A DNA stretch of 64,000 nt from Sesamum alatum (Eukaryota > Streptophyta > Magnoliopsida > Lamiales > Pedaliaceae), in contig JACGWO010000003.1 in the NCBI GenBank assembly GCA_034509735.1, positions 14,508,001-14,572,000 on the forward strand, given 5' to 3'. The notes beneath the pieces were generated by a model. That model saw only the letters and a list, made by a program, of their open reading frames with translations, had not been told where the DNA came from and made no database searches. Numbering within the stretch: the stretch's first letter is position 1; every line of letters starts with the position of its first letter. Position numbers and translations under genes: made by a program. Below, one piece after another: positions 23,159 through 34,821 of this stretch.

Positions 23159-23160
23159 CT

Positions 23161-25387
23161 TGAAGGACAAGCGGATCCGCCCGGGAGCGCGTGCGGAAGC
23201 GAGGAATGCGAGAAAATGCGTAAATTTAAATCAAATTCAAAATACGCGAATCCCAAGGGGTGTACCCTTGGGTGCTCAACCGGGCGTTCGATGTAGGATG
23301 TGTAAATATTAAAACATATATTTAAACACATAGGGCATAGATATACAAATGAAATCAATCAAAGCGTAATAAACCGTTACCTTTGATTGTTTAGCGTATG
23401 CTCCCGGCTACTAGCGTTGTTCCTTCTCCGGAATGCTCATGAAATCCAAACGTATGGATTCTCCAAAGGTGATCCACACCACACCGGAAGAAACACACGT
23501 TCTTCTTGCTAGAAAAGAACGGGTTTAGGAAGGAATCGGTTTAAGAGAAGAACACTATGAATTAGTGTTCTCTTAAACTTACTTTGTTCTTCTTCTTGAT
23601 TCAAAATCAAGTGAAGAACACAAGTGTAAGAGAAGGAGGGAGCACGAAATTTTGAGAGAGAGGAGAGGATTTTTGTCTTCTCTTTTTCCTAGAAAAAGAT
23701 GAATAATGAATCACTTATGCTTGGTGTTGTATATTCTAATATATATACATAATTAATGTGATTATTGGAATGTGTCTAGGTTCATCCAAGGATGTCTAGA
23801 TTCATCCCCATCAATCACCATCAATTCTTCAATCAAGCCTACCAAAATTTATGGTATGATCAAATCATACAAAAGGGAAGAGCTTGATTGGAGTTGATTT
23901 GTCTCTTTCCAAAAGAGACAAGTCAACATACCACCTAGCATGAAACATGGCTGATTTTGCCTCCTCCAAGGGAGCGTGTCGGCCATGTTTGATTAAGGAA
24001 AGAAGTCCAACTTCTTCCCATTCCAAATTAGGAATTATTTCTCCTCTCGGGTATAATTTAACGGACCGGGTTTTATCGTGATCCAATTGCGACGAACCCA
24101 ATATTAAATCCAATTTAATATCCACTTAAATTATTCCCGTTGATCTTTTAATCCAATTAAATGATCCAACGTCTCATCATCTCAACTTTCCATATTTAAT
24201 CGAAAATCCAATTTACCGATTAAATAAAAGCCCGATACAATATCGGCCCGTCCATCCAATGGACTTTCCCTTAAGTAATCCAATTACTTATTTTATCCTT
24301 CGAGATTGACTCCAAGTCGATCTCTCAACCTCCTCGGTGATTTGTGTGTGACTCTTTAGGTTCACCCTCAGCTAGACTTGGGCCCGTGTCCCACAAGGGC
24401 CCGTTACCATGGGTGGCCGTCTAGCAACGGTCCGTGGCACTAGAGACTAGGTGAATTGGCGTGAACATTTAGGCGCCGATTCCGTACGGGTACGATCCTT
24501 CCGTCTACCGTCTCCCGGCCTTAGTCTAGGGTATGGAATTGGGCGTCGGTTCCCATCCTTGACTAGGCATCTATGCTTAATACTCGAGACCACGTATGCT
24601 TCATTGCATCGACACAGGAAACCATTCCCTGTTCGACCAACCACTGTGGCCACAGCTTCAAACAGCATGAACGTGTCTCCGAGTGCATAGGAGATACCTC
24701 TGTCACATACTGACAGGGGACGGATCCTCTTCTTGGAATCCACCGTCCTCGCTACACATTCTGTCTGCACTGGACAAGGCTTATGATAATCATCTTACAG
24801 AATGATTACCTCTCGCCAAATCCAAGATACAGCCATCCTGTGCACGCGACTGCCATGATTCCTCAAGTCTAAGGATTACTCCCGTACTATCGGAATCAGG
24901 AAAAACCAATTATACCGACCAAGCCTCCAAGGCTTTCATATGATGATCCCCGCGAGTCAGTCCAGTCGGCTCGACCCCAGTCGACCAACCCATCAAGATC
25001 GTGTAGGCGTCCCACGCCTGTCGCTGATGAAACACGACACTCATCCAATGAACACGACTCTTGACGCAAGTCTCAATAGGACTCTCGATGCCCTGTCTCG
25101 AGGTCCTCGACTTGGAACGTTTTAGACCCAACTCTTAATCAGTTGGTTTCATGACCACCATCCAATGCGTGGCCCAACTGCACGAGTTGTTATCCATGGT
25201 CTGTGGGCTTTTTGCGATATAAGTTAAACACCGGTTTAACAAATGTAAGATGAGCGCAACAAAGAAAGGTACCATTGGTGACGAACACTCATCTTATTCA
25301 TCACATAATAATATTACATTCACATCAAGTTGTCGGATAGGTTACAAATTGCCAAACCTATTGGCTTTCTGGTCACCTATTCCAACA
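23161..25387 (-). repeat. 5' LTR of Fam1-3
   Basis: 2,227 bp, TGTTGGAATAGG to TTGTCCTTCA on the minus strand, uninterrupted. It differs from the split partner LTR by scattered substitutions (for example GACCGGG against GATCGGG near 24064, and ATATCC against ATGTCC near 24119). The target duplication GGTTG follows at 25388. Confidence 0.95.
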
Positions 25388-25640
25388 GGTTGGGCTTGTG
25401 ATCATCCTAAACAGGGGTATGCTATGTTTTCTGCATGCGATGTATTTATTTATCGCTTTAAATATTGGATATCTATGCATGCTAAAACACAATAATGTGA
25501 TGAGGTCTCGGTTATACACAAACTCTCATTTGGTTGGACCAAATTAAATACTAGGCCCAGAACGGACTTTGATCAAAATGGTATTTGTGATCTGTCCGAG
25601 CCTTCCATCCACAGCAATGTGGTGAGGAAGCTACCACTAC

Positions 25641-25876
25641 CCAAGTGTGGTCTCACAAGTCGTGGCACACTTGGAATAGGGGAAAGCTGCACTATTGTTG
25701 TGAACAAAATCACTGCGCTCGTTGTTTTCCTGTCTCACGAGTCGTGGGGGACGACAGTTTGAGGTATGATTTGGTTGATGGGTCGGGCCTAACACTGAGT
25801 AACATGGTTCGCTTGGAGTCCTCGGAACCATGCGAATAGGTGAGGCAAAATATCTTGGAAATCTCATTGGATGAGA
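25641..25876 (+). promoter_or_regulatory. Leader hairpins II, III and IV (Fam1-2)
   Basis: Hairpin II pairs CCAAGTGTG (25641-25649) perfectly with CACACTTGG (25666-25674); its loop has CACAAGTCGTG, one change from the consensus. The second copy, CACGAGTCGTG, is at 25736-25746. Hairpin IV is TCTCAT/ATGAGA at 25862-25876. Confidence 0.6.
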
Positions 25877-26009
25877 ATGATATTGGATATCTCCCACGAG
25901 GTCTTCTTCATGTGAATCGTAAAAGCGGGGCATGGAGATTACGCTTGTGGATCCCAAGCCCACTAGGAAATGATTTCCCGAAACTCCGCTTGAGAGTGGC
26001 GGACTTTCG

Positions 26010-26017
26010 TATAAATA
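26010..26017 (+). promoter_or_regulatory. TATAAATA box upstream of gag (Fam1-2)
   Basis: TTTCGTATAAATAGTGGGAGG, 98 bp before the gag start position. Conserved in spacing with the other elements. Confidence 0.4.
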
Positions 26018-26114
26018 GTGGGAGGGTTAAAGACTAAATGACCAAGTCTTCAGCCTGAACTATAATATTACCATCCTTTGCTAATTTCTGCTTTACATTT
26101 TCATTAATGTAGAT

Positions 26115-28501
26115 TTGTCTAAGAACCCATTAACCTTGATTCTCGAGACTAACAAATTCAACGGAATGAACTACTCGGACTGGCTGAGAAACCTGAGGAT
26201 TGTCCTCGATTTCGAGAACCAAGGCTACGTCTTGGACGAGCCGCCACCGAGCGCTTTACCGGAGGGGTCCACGCCTGAAGAACGTTTGACGTTCGAGAAA
26301 TGGCATGAGGACAACCGGAAAGTACGCAGTATCATACTGGCTTCGATATCTAACGACATCCAGAAGCTGCAAAGAAGCAGAAGGCTAACCAAGGATGAGA
26401 TGATCCTGAGGCTAGGCGATGGCAAGGCCATTGCCGCGGAGGCCGTAGGATCACTAGAGTTAGCCATTAGTAGTCATGTTAGGATTGTACTGAACGACTG
26501 TTTCTATGTACCTAGCATGATTAAAAACATTGTTTCCATTCCGGTCATTGATAAGGAGGGATATGAATTTACCATCAATAAAAACGGTTTTTTCATTATC
26601 AAAGATGATATTTCTCATTTGCTTGGTACATTGGTCAACGGTCTGTACATACTTCAACAGTCTAATTGAATTATAACTTCAGAACACAAAACGAAAACGT
26701 GAATGATCATAATAACGCATAGATTATGGCATGCGAGGTTAGGTCATATCTCTAAAGATAGGATAAGAAGGTTGGTGGACTCAAAGAGTCTAGAAATAGA
26801 CGATTTGGACAACCTACCGACCTGCAAATCCTGTCTAAAGGGAAAGATGACCAAGAAACCCTTTGTTGGACAAAGTACGCTAGCCAGTGGTCTGTTGGAT
26901 TTGATACATACAGATGTCTGTGGTCCACTAAATACTTAGGCTAGAGGTGGGTACTCGTACTTCATAACCTTTACCAATGATCACTCACGGTATGGTTATG
27001 TTTACCTGATGAGGTACAAGTCTGAAGCCTTTGGAAGGTTTAAGGAATATAGACTTGAAGTAGAGAACCAAACCAGTAGAAAGATCAAAGCCCTTCCTTC
27101 GGACCGAGGTGGAGAGTATTTGAGTGGTGAGTTTATTGATTATCTAAAAGAGAATGGGATTCTCTCTCAGTGGACCCCTCCTGGAACACCGCAGCTTAAT
27201 GGTGTGTCTGAAAGGAGGAATCGGACCTTGTTGGACATGGTCCGATCCATGATGAGTTTTACCGAACTACCCCTTTCCTTCTAGAGATACGCTCTTGAGA
27301 CGGCGACCAATATTTTGAACTTGGCACCATCTAAAAAGGTATCCCAGACGCCATATGAGATATGGCATGGTAAGCCTGCCTCCTACAAATACTTGAAAGT
27401 GTGGGGTTGCCCCGCATATGTCAAGAGATTAGTGGGAGATAAACTGGACTCGAGGTCTAGTTTATGCAGGTTCATCGGCTATCCGAAAGAAACTGCGGGG
27501 TATTATTTCTATAATCCCTCTGAGCAAAAAGTTTTTCCCTATCGAAACGCAGTGTTCTTGGAAAAAGGTTTTCCATCGGATAGTCGACGCGATGAGGTAC
27601 TCCTTGAGGAATCAAGTGAGGTACCCATGAGGCGGCAGTGACATCTGAGCCAGTGGTTCCCACTAATATTGTTCCAGTCCTCCATAGGTCGGCCAGAGTA
27701 TCCCACGCACCTGATAGGTATGGATTTCTGGGCCAGACCGGTCAGTTGGATAATGATCCAAAGACATACGGAGAAGCGATGTCGGACATCGATTCGGACA
27801 AGTGGCTTGAGGCCATGAAATCCGAGATGGACTCGATCGGTACAAACAAGGTTTGGACCCTAGTAGATCCACCGAAAGGGGTTAAACCCGTAGGGTGTAA
27901 ATGGGTCTACAAACGTAAGCTTGGAGCTGACAGGGAGGTTACAACCTTCAAAGCCAGGCTTTGTGGCGAAAGGTTACACTCAGCGACCCGGGGTCGATTT
28001 TGGGGAAATCTACTCGCCCGTAGCAATGGCCAAGTCCATTCGGATACTGCTTGCGATAGTAGCAGGTATGACTATGAAATATGGCAGATGGACGTGAAAA
28101 CGGCTTTCCTCAACGGTTTCGTAGAGGAAGAGATCTATATGGATCAGCCGGAGGGTTTCACAACTGTTGGAGAAGAGCAGATGGTCTGCCGTCTCCAAAG
28201 GTCCATCTATAGCCTCAAACAAGCTTCCCGAAGCTGGAACATACGTTTTTGATGAAGTCATACGGGGATATGATTTCATCAAGAACGAGTCCGATCCTTG
28301 TGTATACAAGAAGATTAGTGGGAGCTCAGTTGCGTTTCTGGTGCTTTACGTGGATGACATCTTGCTCATTGGGAATGATGCTAAGATGTTAGGTACCACT
28401 AAAGCTTGGTTGTCAACGCAATTTTTCATGAAGGATATGGGCGAGGCATCCTACATCCTTGGCATCAAGATCTACAGGGATAGATCTAAAAGGATGTTAG
28501 G
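26115..28501 (+). pseudogene. Fam1-2 gag-pol, internally deleted and cut
   Basis: Begins SKNPLTLILETNKFNG, but the start codon is TTG where sister copies have ATG. After NDIQK (about 26366) it jumps to LQRSRRLTKDEM, an in-frame loss of about 705 bp relative to Fam1-3 that removes the capsid end, CCHC knuckle and protease DTG. The fused frame runs to 26669, where TGG has become TGA. Integrase keeps WHARLGHIS, HTDVCGP, SDRGGEYLSG and SERRN, with further stops at TAG 26937-26939 and TAG near 27283 and a frameshift near 27627. Unlike Fam1-3 and Fam1-5 it retains the complete N-terminal RT (QMDVKTAFLNG near 28085) and YVDD at 28347-28358. Coding ends abruptly at 28501 after RSKRMLG at an orientation break; the RNase H part is lost. 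Confidence 0.92.
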
Positions 28502-28792
28502 AGTTTATCTCCCACTAATCTCTTGACATATGCGGGGCAACCCCACACTTTCATGTATTTATAGGAGGCAGGCTTGCCATGCTATATCTCATATAGCGTC
28601 TGGGATACCGTCTTAGATGGCGCCAAGTTCAAAAATTTGGCCGCCGTCTCAAAAGCGTATCCCCAGAAGAAAAGGGGGAGTTCAGTAAAACTCATCATGG
28701 ATCGGACCATGTCCAACAAGGTCCGATTCCTCCTTTCAGACACACCATTAAGCTGTGGTGTTCCAGGAGGGGTCCATTGAGAGAGAATCCCA
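28502..28792 (-). pseudogene. Fam1-4 integrase C-terminal fragment
   Basis: Minus-strand Fam1 pol fragment equivalent to about 19349-19635 of Fam1-3: from SQWTPPGTPQLNGVSERRN (near 28790-28735) through WHGKPASYKYLK to YVKRLVGDKL (28502). It includes the catalytic Glu region. It is bounded on the left by the flip from Fam1-2 and on the right by the Fam3-1 LTR, so the rest of its parent element is missing. Confidence 0.88.
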
Positions 28793-30823
28793 TGAAAGAT
28801 TATGTGGATCGTCTCAGGAGATTAACGCGAATAGCGGAAGCGCGAAAGAATGCGTAATAAAAATTAACAAAGCATAATTAAACGGAATTTAAATCATGCA
28901 TAACATACATAAAAGAATCAAGGGGTGTGCCCTTGATTCTCCCGGGCGTTCGGTGTATCTCATGTTCAATAAAACACAACATGGAGGCCATAGAACTAGA
29001 AACGAAAACCACAATTAAAGAACCTACCCGGTTGTAGTTTTGTCTTCGTTCGGCTACATGCATTGTTCCCCGTTTTGCACCAAGATCTCAAAGAAGAGAC
29101 CCTCTAAATCATCTCACTCGCTCCACCGGAAAGCAAACAACCCTTGTGCTAGCAAGAAATTATTTGGGGAGAAGAGACATCGACACGCTATGAATTAACG
29201 CAATCAATGTCTCTTATGTTCTTAACTTGAATAAATCAAGAAGAACAAAGTAGAAATCTTGGAAAAAAGAAGAGGGGATGGACGAAAATCTTGAGAGAGA
29301 TGAGAAATGAGAGTTGTAGAGAATACTAGGTGTGAGTGTGTGCTTTTTGAGTATTTATAGAAGATGGAATTTCCTATTCCTTCTCAAACTCTTCCAAAGA
29401 GACACACTTTGACTAGGATTTTGACCTAGTCAAATCCTAGTCAAATTAGGCTTCGATTAAGTCAAATTAATCATGGCCCTTCATCTCATCATTCTCTAGA
29501 TCAAATCTTGTCCATCCATTTTGATGGGCTTTATGGAATGGGCCTATTTAATTCTAAATTAAATATTCCCATGGACTTTATATTAAATCAGATTTAATAT
29601 ACTAAGCCCATTAATTAATTAATGGAAAGGACTTATTTAATTCTAAATTAAATAGTCCCATGGACTTTATATTAAATCTTATTTAATATACCAAGCCCAT
29701 TAATTAATTCCATAGAATGGGATTATTTAATTCTAAATTAAATAGTCCCATGGACTTTATATTAAATTCTATTTAATATACCAAGCCCACTAATTAATTA
29801 ATTCACCCTTTAATCTAATTAAAAGGAAAGCCCATGCTTTATAAAATTCATAAATCTAATTTATGAACTCAAGCCCGATTATCCCAAATAATCCATCGAG
29901 GCTTGAATCTCCAAGAAGTATAATTTAATTCCATTATATTAAACCTTCTCCCGAAATTAATTCCAAATTAATTCCCTTTTATTTGGTGTAGCGGGTGTGA
30001 CTCTTTAGGCTCACCTTACAGCTAGACTTGGACCTACTTCTTGTTATTTCATAACCAAAGTAGTCTGTTACCATGGGTGGCCATCTAGCAACGGTCCATG
30101 GCACTAGAGACTAGGTGAATTTATGGTGTGAACATTTAGGCACCGAGTTATACGCAGGTGCGGTCCTACCGACGCTCGATACGTACGGGTACGGTCCTAC
30201 TGTCGCCTGTCTCCCGGCCTTTAGTCTAGGGGTCGGTTCCCATCCTTGACTAGGCAACTATGAATAATGCTCGAGATAGGTTTAACTCGACGTTAGCAAA
30301 ATCCTTTCCCACTACATCAAGTGCTATGCCCATAGACTTTGTGAGTCTAAACCATCTCCGAGCGCATAGGAGATCTTGCTGTCATATCCTTTGACAGGGG
30401 ACATATCCTATCTTGGAATTCACCGTTCTTACATACTCCGACTGCACTGGACGAGGCTTATGATGACCATGTGATATAATCCGTCAAATTTCACCATATC
30501 CAAGATACAGCCTTAGTATGTAGGGGACTGTCGTGATCCTCGAGTCCGAGGACTAATCCCGTACTATCGGAACCGGGAATACGAGTCATACCGACCAAGC
30601 CCGAGTAGCTTCCATATGACGATTTCCATGAGTCACCTCGGTCGGCCACTCCCCAGCAGGCCGACCCAGTAACACTGCTTAGACGATCCTCGTCACCCGT
30701 CGATGAAACACGACAGCAGATGCTTAGTGCAAGTCTCAAATGGATTCTCGATGCCCTGTCTCGAGATTCCTTTGACTTGGAGTATTTCAAACTGATTCGG
30801 CAAAACTGATTTCATGAACCTAC
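28793..30823 (-). repeat. 3' LTR of Fam3-1, distal part
   Basis: Reverse Fam3 LTR from TGAAAGATTATGTGG to the Fam1-5 insertion. It includes a TATA box (minus strand, near 29350-29360), three tandem copies of a roughly 90-bp AT-rich unit (about 29535-29805) and the block conserved in all families near 30070-30120. Total LTR length with 40531-40737 is 2,238 bp. Confidence 0.9.
30819..30823. repeat. Target-site duplication CCTAC of Fam1-5 (left copy)
   Basis: CCTAC at 30819-30823 and 40526-40530. The uninterrupted Fam3 LTR reads through this site (GAACCTACC, reverse of GGTAGGTTC near 52045). Confidence 0.93.
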
Positions 30824-33013
30824 TGTTAGAATAGGTGACCAGAAAGCCAATGGGTTTGGCAATTTGTAACCTATCCGACAACTTGATGTGAATGTAATAT
30901 TATTATGTGATGAATAAGATGAGTATTCGTCACCAATGGTACCTTCTTTGTTGCGATCATCTTACATTTGTTAAAATGGTGTTTAACTTATATCGCAACA
31001 AAGCCCACAGACCATTGATAACAACTCGTGCAGTTGGGCCACGCATTGGATGGTGGTCATGAAACCAACTGATTAAGAGTTAGGTCTGAAACGTTCCAAG
31101 TCGAGGACCTCGAGACAGGGCATCGAGAGTCCTATTGAGACTTGCGTCAAGAGTCGTGTTCATTGGATGAGTGCCTTTGATGGGTTGGTCGACTAGGGTC
31201 GAGCCGACTGGACTGACTCGCGGGGATCATCATATGGAAGCCTTGGAGGCTTGGTCGGTATGATTGGATTCCCCAGTTCCGATAGTACGGGAGTAATCCT
31301 CAGACTTGAGGAATCATGGCAGTCACGTGCACAGGACGGCTGTATCTTGGATCTGGCGAGAGGTGATCATTCTGTAAGATGATCATTATAAGCCTTGTCT
31401 AGTGCAGTCGGAATGTGTAGCGAGGACGGTGGATTCCAAGAAGAGGATCCGTCCCCTGTCAGTATGTGACAGAGGTATCTCCTATGCACTCGGAGACACG
31501 TTCATGCTGTTTGAAGCTGTGGCCACAGTGGTCGGTCAAACAGGGAATGGTTTCCTGTGTCGACGCAATGAAGCATACATGGTCTCGAGTATTAAGCATA
31601 GATGCCTAGTCAAGGATGGGAACCGACGCCCAATTCCATACCCTAGATTAAGGTCGGGAGACGGTAGACGAAAGGATCGTACCTGTACGGAATCGGCGCC
31701 TAAATGTTCACGCCAATTCACCTAGTCTCTAGTGCCATGGACCGTTGCTAGACGGCGACCCATGGTAACGGGCCCTTGTGGGACACGGGCCCAAGTCTAG
31801 CTGAGGGTGAACCTAAAGGGTCACACACAAATCACCGAGGAGGTTGAGAGATCGACTTGGAGTCAATCTCGAAGGATAAAATAAGTAATTAGATTACTTA
31901 AGGGAAAGTCCATTGGATGGACGGGCCGATATTGTATCGGGCTTTCATTTAATCGGTAAATTGGATTTTCGATTAAATATGGAAAGTTGAGATGTTGAGA
32001 CGTTGGATCTTTTAATTGGATTAAAAGATCTACGGGAATAATTTAAGTGGACATTAAATTGGATTTAATATTGGGTTCGTCGTAATTGGATTACGATAAA
32101 ACCCGATCCGTTAAATTATACCCGAGAGGAGAAATAATTCCTAATTTGGAATAGGAAGAAGTTGACTTCTTCCCTTAATTAAACATAGCCGACATGCTCC
32201 CTTGGAGGAAGCAAAATCAGCCATGTTGCATGCTAGGTGGTATGTTGACTTGTCTCTTTTGGAAAGAGACAAATCAACTCCAATCAAGCTCTTCCCTTTT
32301 GGTATGATTTGATCATACCATAAATTTTGGTAGGCTTGATTGAAGAATTGATGGTGATTGATTGGAATGAATCTAGACATCCTTGGATGAACCTAGACAC
32401 ATTTCCAATAATCACATTAATTATGTATATATATTAGAATATACAACACCTAGCATAAGTGATTCATTATTCATCTTTTTCTAGGAAAAAGAGAAGACAA
32501 AAATCCTCTCCTCTCTCTAAATTTCGTGCTCCCTCCCTCTCTTACACTTGTGTTCTTCACTTGATTTTGAATCAAGAAGAAGAACAAAGTAAGTTTAAGA
32601 GAACACTAATTCATAGTGTTCTTCTCTTAAACCGATTCCTTCCTAAACCCGTTCCTTCCTAGCAAGAAGAACGTGTGTGTTTCTTCCGGTGTGGTGTGGA
32701 TCACCTTTGGAGAATCCATACCTTTGGATTTCGTGAGCATTCCGGAGAAGGAACAATGCTAGTAGCCGGGAGCATACGCTAAACAATCAAAGGTAACGGT
32801 TTTATTACGCTTTGATTGATTTCATTTGTATATCTATGCCCTATGTGTTTAAATATATGTTTTAATATTTACACATCCTACATCGAACGTCCGGTTGAGC
32901 ACCCAAGGGTACACCCCTTGGGATTCGCGTATTTTGAATTTGATTTAAATTTACGCAATTTCTCGCTTTTCTCGCTTCCACTCGCGCTCCCGGGCGGATC
33001 CGCTTGTCCTTCA
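30824..33013 (+). repeat. 5' LTR of Fam1-5
   Basis: 2,190 bp. It lacks about 40 bp near 31173 (GAGTGCC joined to TTTGATGGG) that the 3' LTR retains (38713-38757). The rest is collinear with other Fam1 LTRs. Confidence 0.93.
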
Positions 33014-33015
33014 AG

Positions 33016-33033
33016 TGGTATGAGAGCCCGGTT
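33016..33033 (+). other. Primer-binding site of Fam1-5
   Basis: TGGTATGAGAGCCCGGTT, with one change from the consensus (C to G at the seventh base). Confidence 0.88.
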
Positions 33034-34065
33034 CGATGTAAGGGGCATAGATCTATGTGTTTGGCATGATCTACTTGCTTTTAAATGGCTTTATTGGCAT
33101 GTTAGATTACATAAATATAAGAATAATATGATGATTCATTTGTTTGGATTTAATGGACTTTTGGCATGCTTAATTTTGTTAGATTGGATCTAAAATTGCA
33201 TGCTTATTTTCAGAATAATATTAATGTTATTGTGCTGAAACAGTTTTGAAAAACAAAAAAAAAAAAAAAAAAATTTGGTTGGGCCGGAGTGGCCGCGCGC
33301 AGGCGCCCTTCGGCCAGCGCGCGCGCGCGCTGTGTGCAGCCCGGCCGCTGCTGGCCGAGGGCCACGCCCGGCACAGCGCGCGGGCGGCCAGCCAGCACAA
33401 CGGCTGGGCCGTTTTGTGCCGTTTTTTTCGACTTTTTTCCGGAAAATTCAATTTTCTGTATTTTCTGCACAATATTCTGAAAATGTGTTTAATTTTGCAT
33501 TTTTGATTTTGGGATAATTGGATTATTCCTTGAATTAAATTTGCTTAATTAATTTGGGATTAATACATGCATTGGATGCATTGTTTTAAAATGTCCATTA
33601 AATTTCAAATTTGAATTTTGAATATTATTTGTATATGTATGCTTTTGTGATGTTGGACATCACTTGGGTATTTGGAATATCCATTGGTTATTTATGCATG
33701 ATTATCTGGAGTTGATGGAATCAACATGGAATGATCACAAAGCCCTAGACCTTGTGTATGGATGAATGAATGTTTATATATTTTCTGTTGGGTGGGGCCT
33801 GCGTGCCTCTTGTTTTTGGGACTATCATCTCTCGTATTTTCAGCCTCATGATGTTAAGGCTTGTTTTCTTTATTACCGATGTATTACTTTCAGTTGTAAT
33901 GAGAGTAGATAGGATTGGTGACGTTTCAATTTTAACAAGCAATTGGAGTCGGAGACCCCAAGGAGGAGCATCAAGGCATGAAACAAGAAGCACTTCAAGG
34001 CCCATTGGAATGACAATGGGTTTATTATTATTGTAATAATTTAGGACAACCCTAGACAGACCATA

Positions 34066-34089
34066 GACTCACTGCGGGCTCAGTGGGTC
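34066..34089 (+). promoter_or_regulatory. Leader hairpin I (Fam1-5)
   Basis: GACTCACTG/CAGTGGGTC stem around CGGGCT, identical to Fam1-2. Confidence 0.58.
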
Positions 34090-34347
34090 GCATAGGTTGG
34101 GCTTGTGATCATCCTAAGCAAGGGTATGCTATGTTTTCTGCATGCGGCGTATTTATTTATCGCTTTTAAATATTGGATATTTATGCATGCTAAAACACAA
34201 TAATGTGATGAGGTCTCGGTCATACACAAACTCTCATTTGGTTGAACCAAATTAAATCTTAGGCCCAGAACGGACTTGGATCAAAATGGTATTTTGATCT
34301 GTCCGAGCCTTCCATCCACAGCAATGTGGTGAGGAAGCTACCACTAC

Positions 34348-34582
34348 CCAAGTGTGGTCTCACGAGTCGTGGCACACTTTGACTAGGGGAAACCTGCACT
34401 ATTGTTGTGAACAAAAAGACTGCGCTCGCTGTTTCCCTGTCTCACGAGTCGTGGGGGGCGACAGTTTGAGGCATGATTTGGTTGATGGGTCGGGCCCAAC
34501 ACTGAGTAACATGGTTCGCTTGGAGTCCTCGGACCATGTGAATAGGTGAGGCAAAATATCTTGGGAATCTCATTGGATGAGA
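34348..34582 (+). promoter_or_regulatory. Leader hairpins II, III and IV (Fam1-5)
   Basis: Hairpin II: CCAAGTGTG (34348-34356) with CACACTTTG (34373-34381), one mismatch, loop CACGAGTCGTG at 34361-34371. The second CACGAGTCGTG is at 34443-34453 between CTGT..CCC and GGG..ACAG. Hairpin IV: TCTCAT/ATGAGA at 34568-34582. Confidence 0.58.
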
Positions 34583-34716
34583 ATGATATTGGACATCTCC
34601 CACAAGGTCTTCTTCATGTGAATCGTAAAAGCGGGGCATGGAGATTACGCTTGTGGATCCCAAGCCCACTAGAAAATGGTTTCCCGAAACTCCGCTTGAG
34701 AGTGGCGGACTTTTCG

Positions 34717-34724
34717 TATAAATA
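34717..34724 (+). promoter_or_regulatory. TATAAATA box upstream of gag (Fam1-5)
   Basis: TATAAATAGTGGGAGG, 105 bp before the gag ATG. Confidence 0.4.
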
Positions 34725-34821
34725 GTGGGAGGGTTAAAGACTAAAAGACCAAGTCTTCAACTTGAACAATAATATTACCATCATCTGCTAATTTCTGCTT
34801 TACATTTTCATTAATGTAGAT

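Larger units (their letters stand above)
21387..23160 (-). other. Fam1-3 leader
   Basis: Same order as the other Fam1 leaders: primer-binding site, AT-rich DNA, an A/T homopolymer (22910-22925), a GC-rich cassette at about 22813-22906, a conserved tract near 22190-22430, hairpin I, hairpins II to IV, a TATAAATA box, then gag. The ORF at 22172-22438 recurs in Fam1-2 and Fam1-5 leaders (GACVPLVFGTIIS), but its start and end differ between copies and it has no recognisable domain, so I leave it as leader. Confidence 0.82.
5139..25387 (-). mobile_element. Fam1-3, complete copia element with Fam2-1 nested in its 3' LTR
   Basis: Both LTRs, polypurine tract, gag-pol remnant, leader and primer-binding site are present on the minus strand, with a perfect 5-bp duplication GGTTG. 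The length without the nested 10.4-kb element is about 9.8 kb. The internal region (17811-23160) is 5,350 bp, nearly the same as Fam1-5 (5,347 bp), and shares its reverse-transcriptase deletion. It is non-autonomous as read: a TAG before the protease motif, DTG changed to DTE, about 340 bp of RT missing and several frameshifts. Its two LTRs differ by scattered substitutions, unlike those of the nested Fam2-1, in agreement with its earlier insertion. Confidence 0.95.
25388..26114 (+). other. Fam1-2 leader, second part
   Basis: Resumes after Fam1-3, beginning with the second GGTTG copy, and runs to the gag start. It carries hairpins II to IV and a TATAAATA box. The sequence is collinear with the Fam1-5 leader at 34092-34821. 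Confidence 0.88.
33014..34821 (+). other. Fam1-5 leader
   Basis: Uninterrupted Fam1 leader and the best reference for its layout: primer-binding site, AT-rich DNA, A-homopolymer (33255-33273), GC-rich cassette (about 33283-33412), conserved tract 33785-34035, hairpin I, hairpins II to IV, TATAAATA box and gag start. No conserved protein is seen. Confidence 0.85.
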
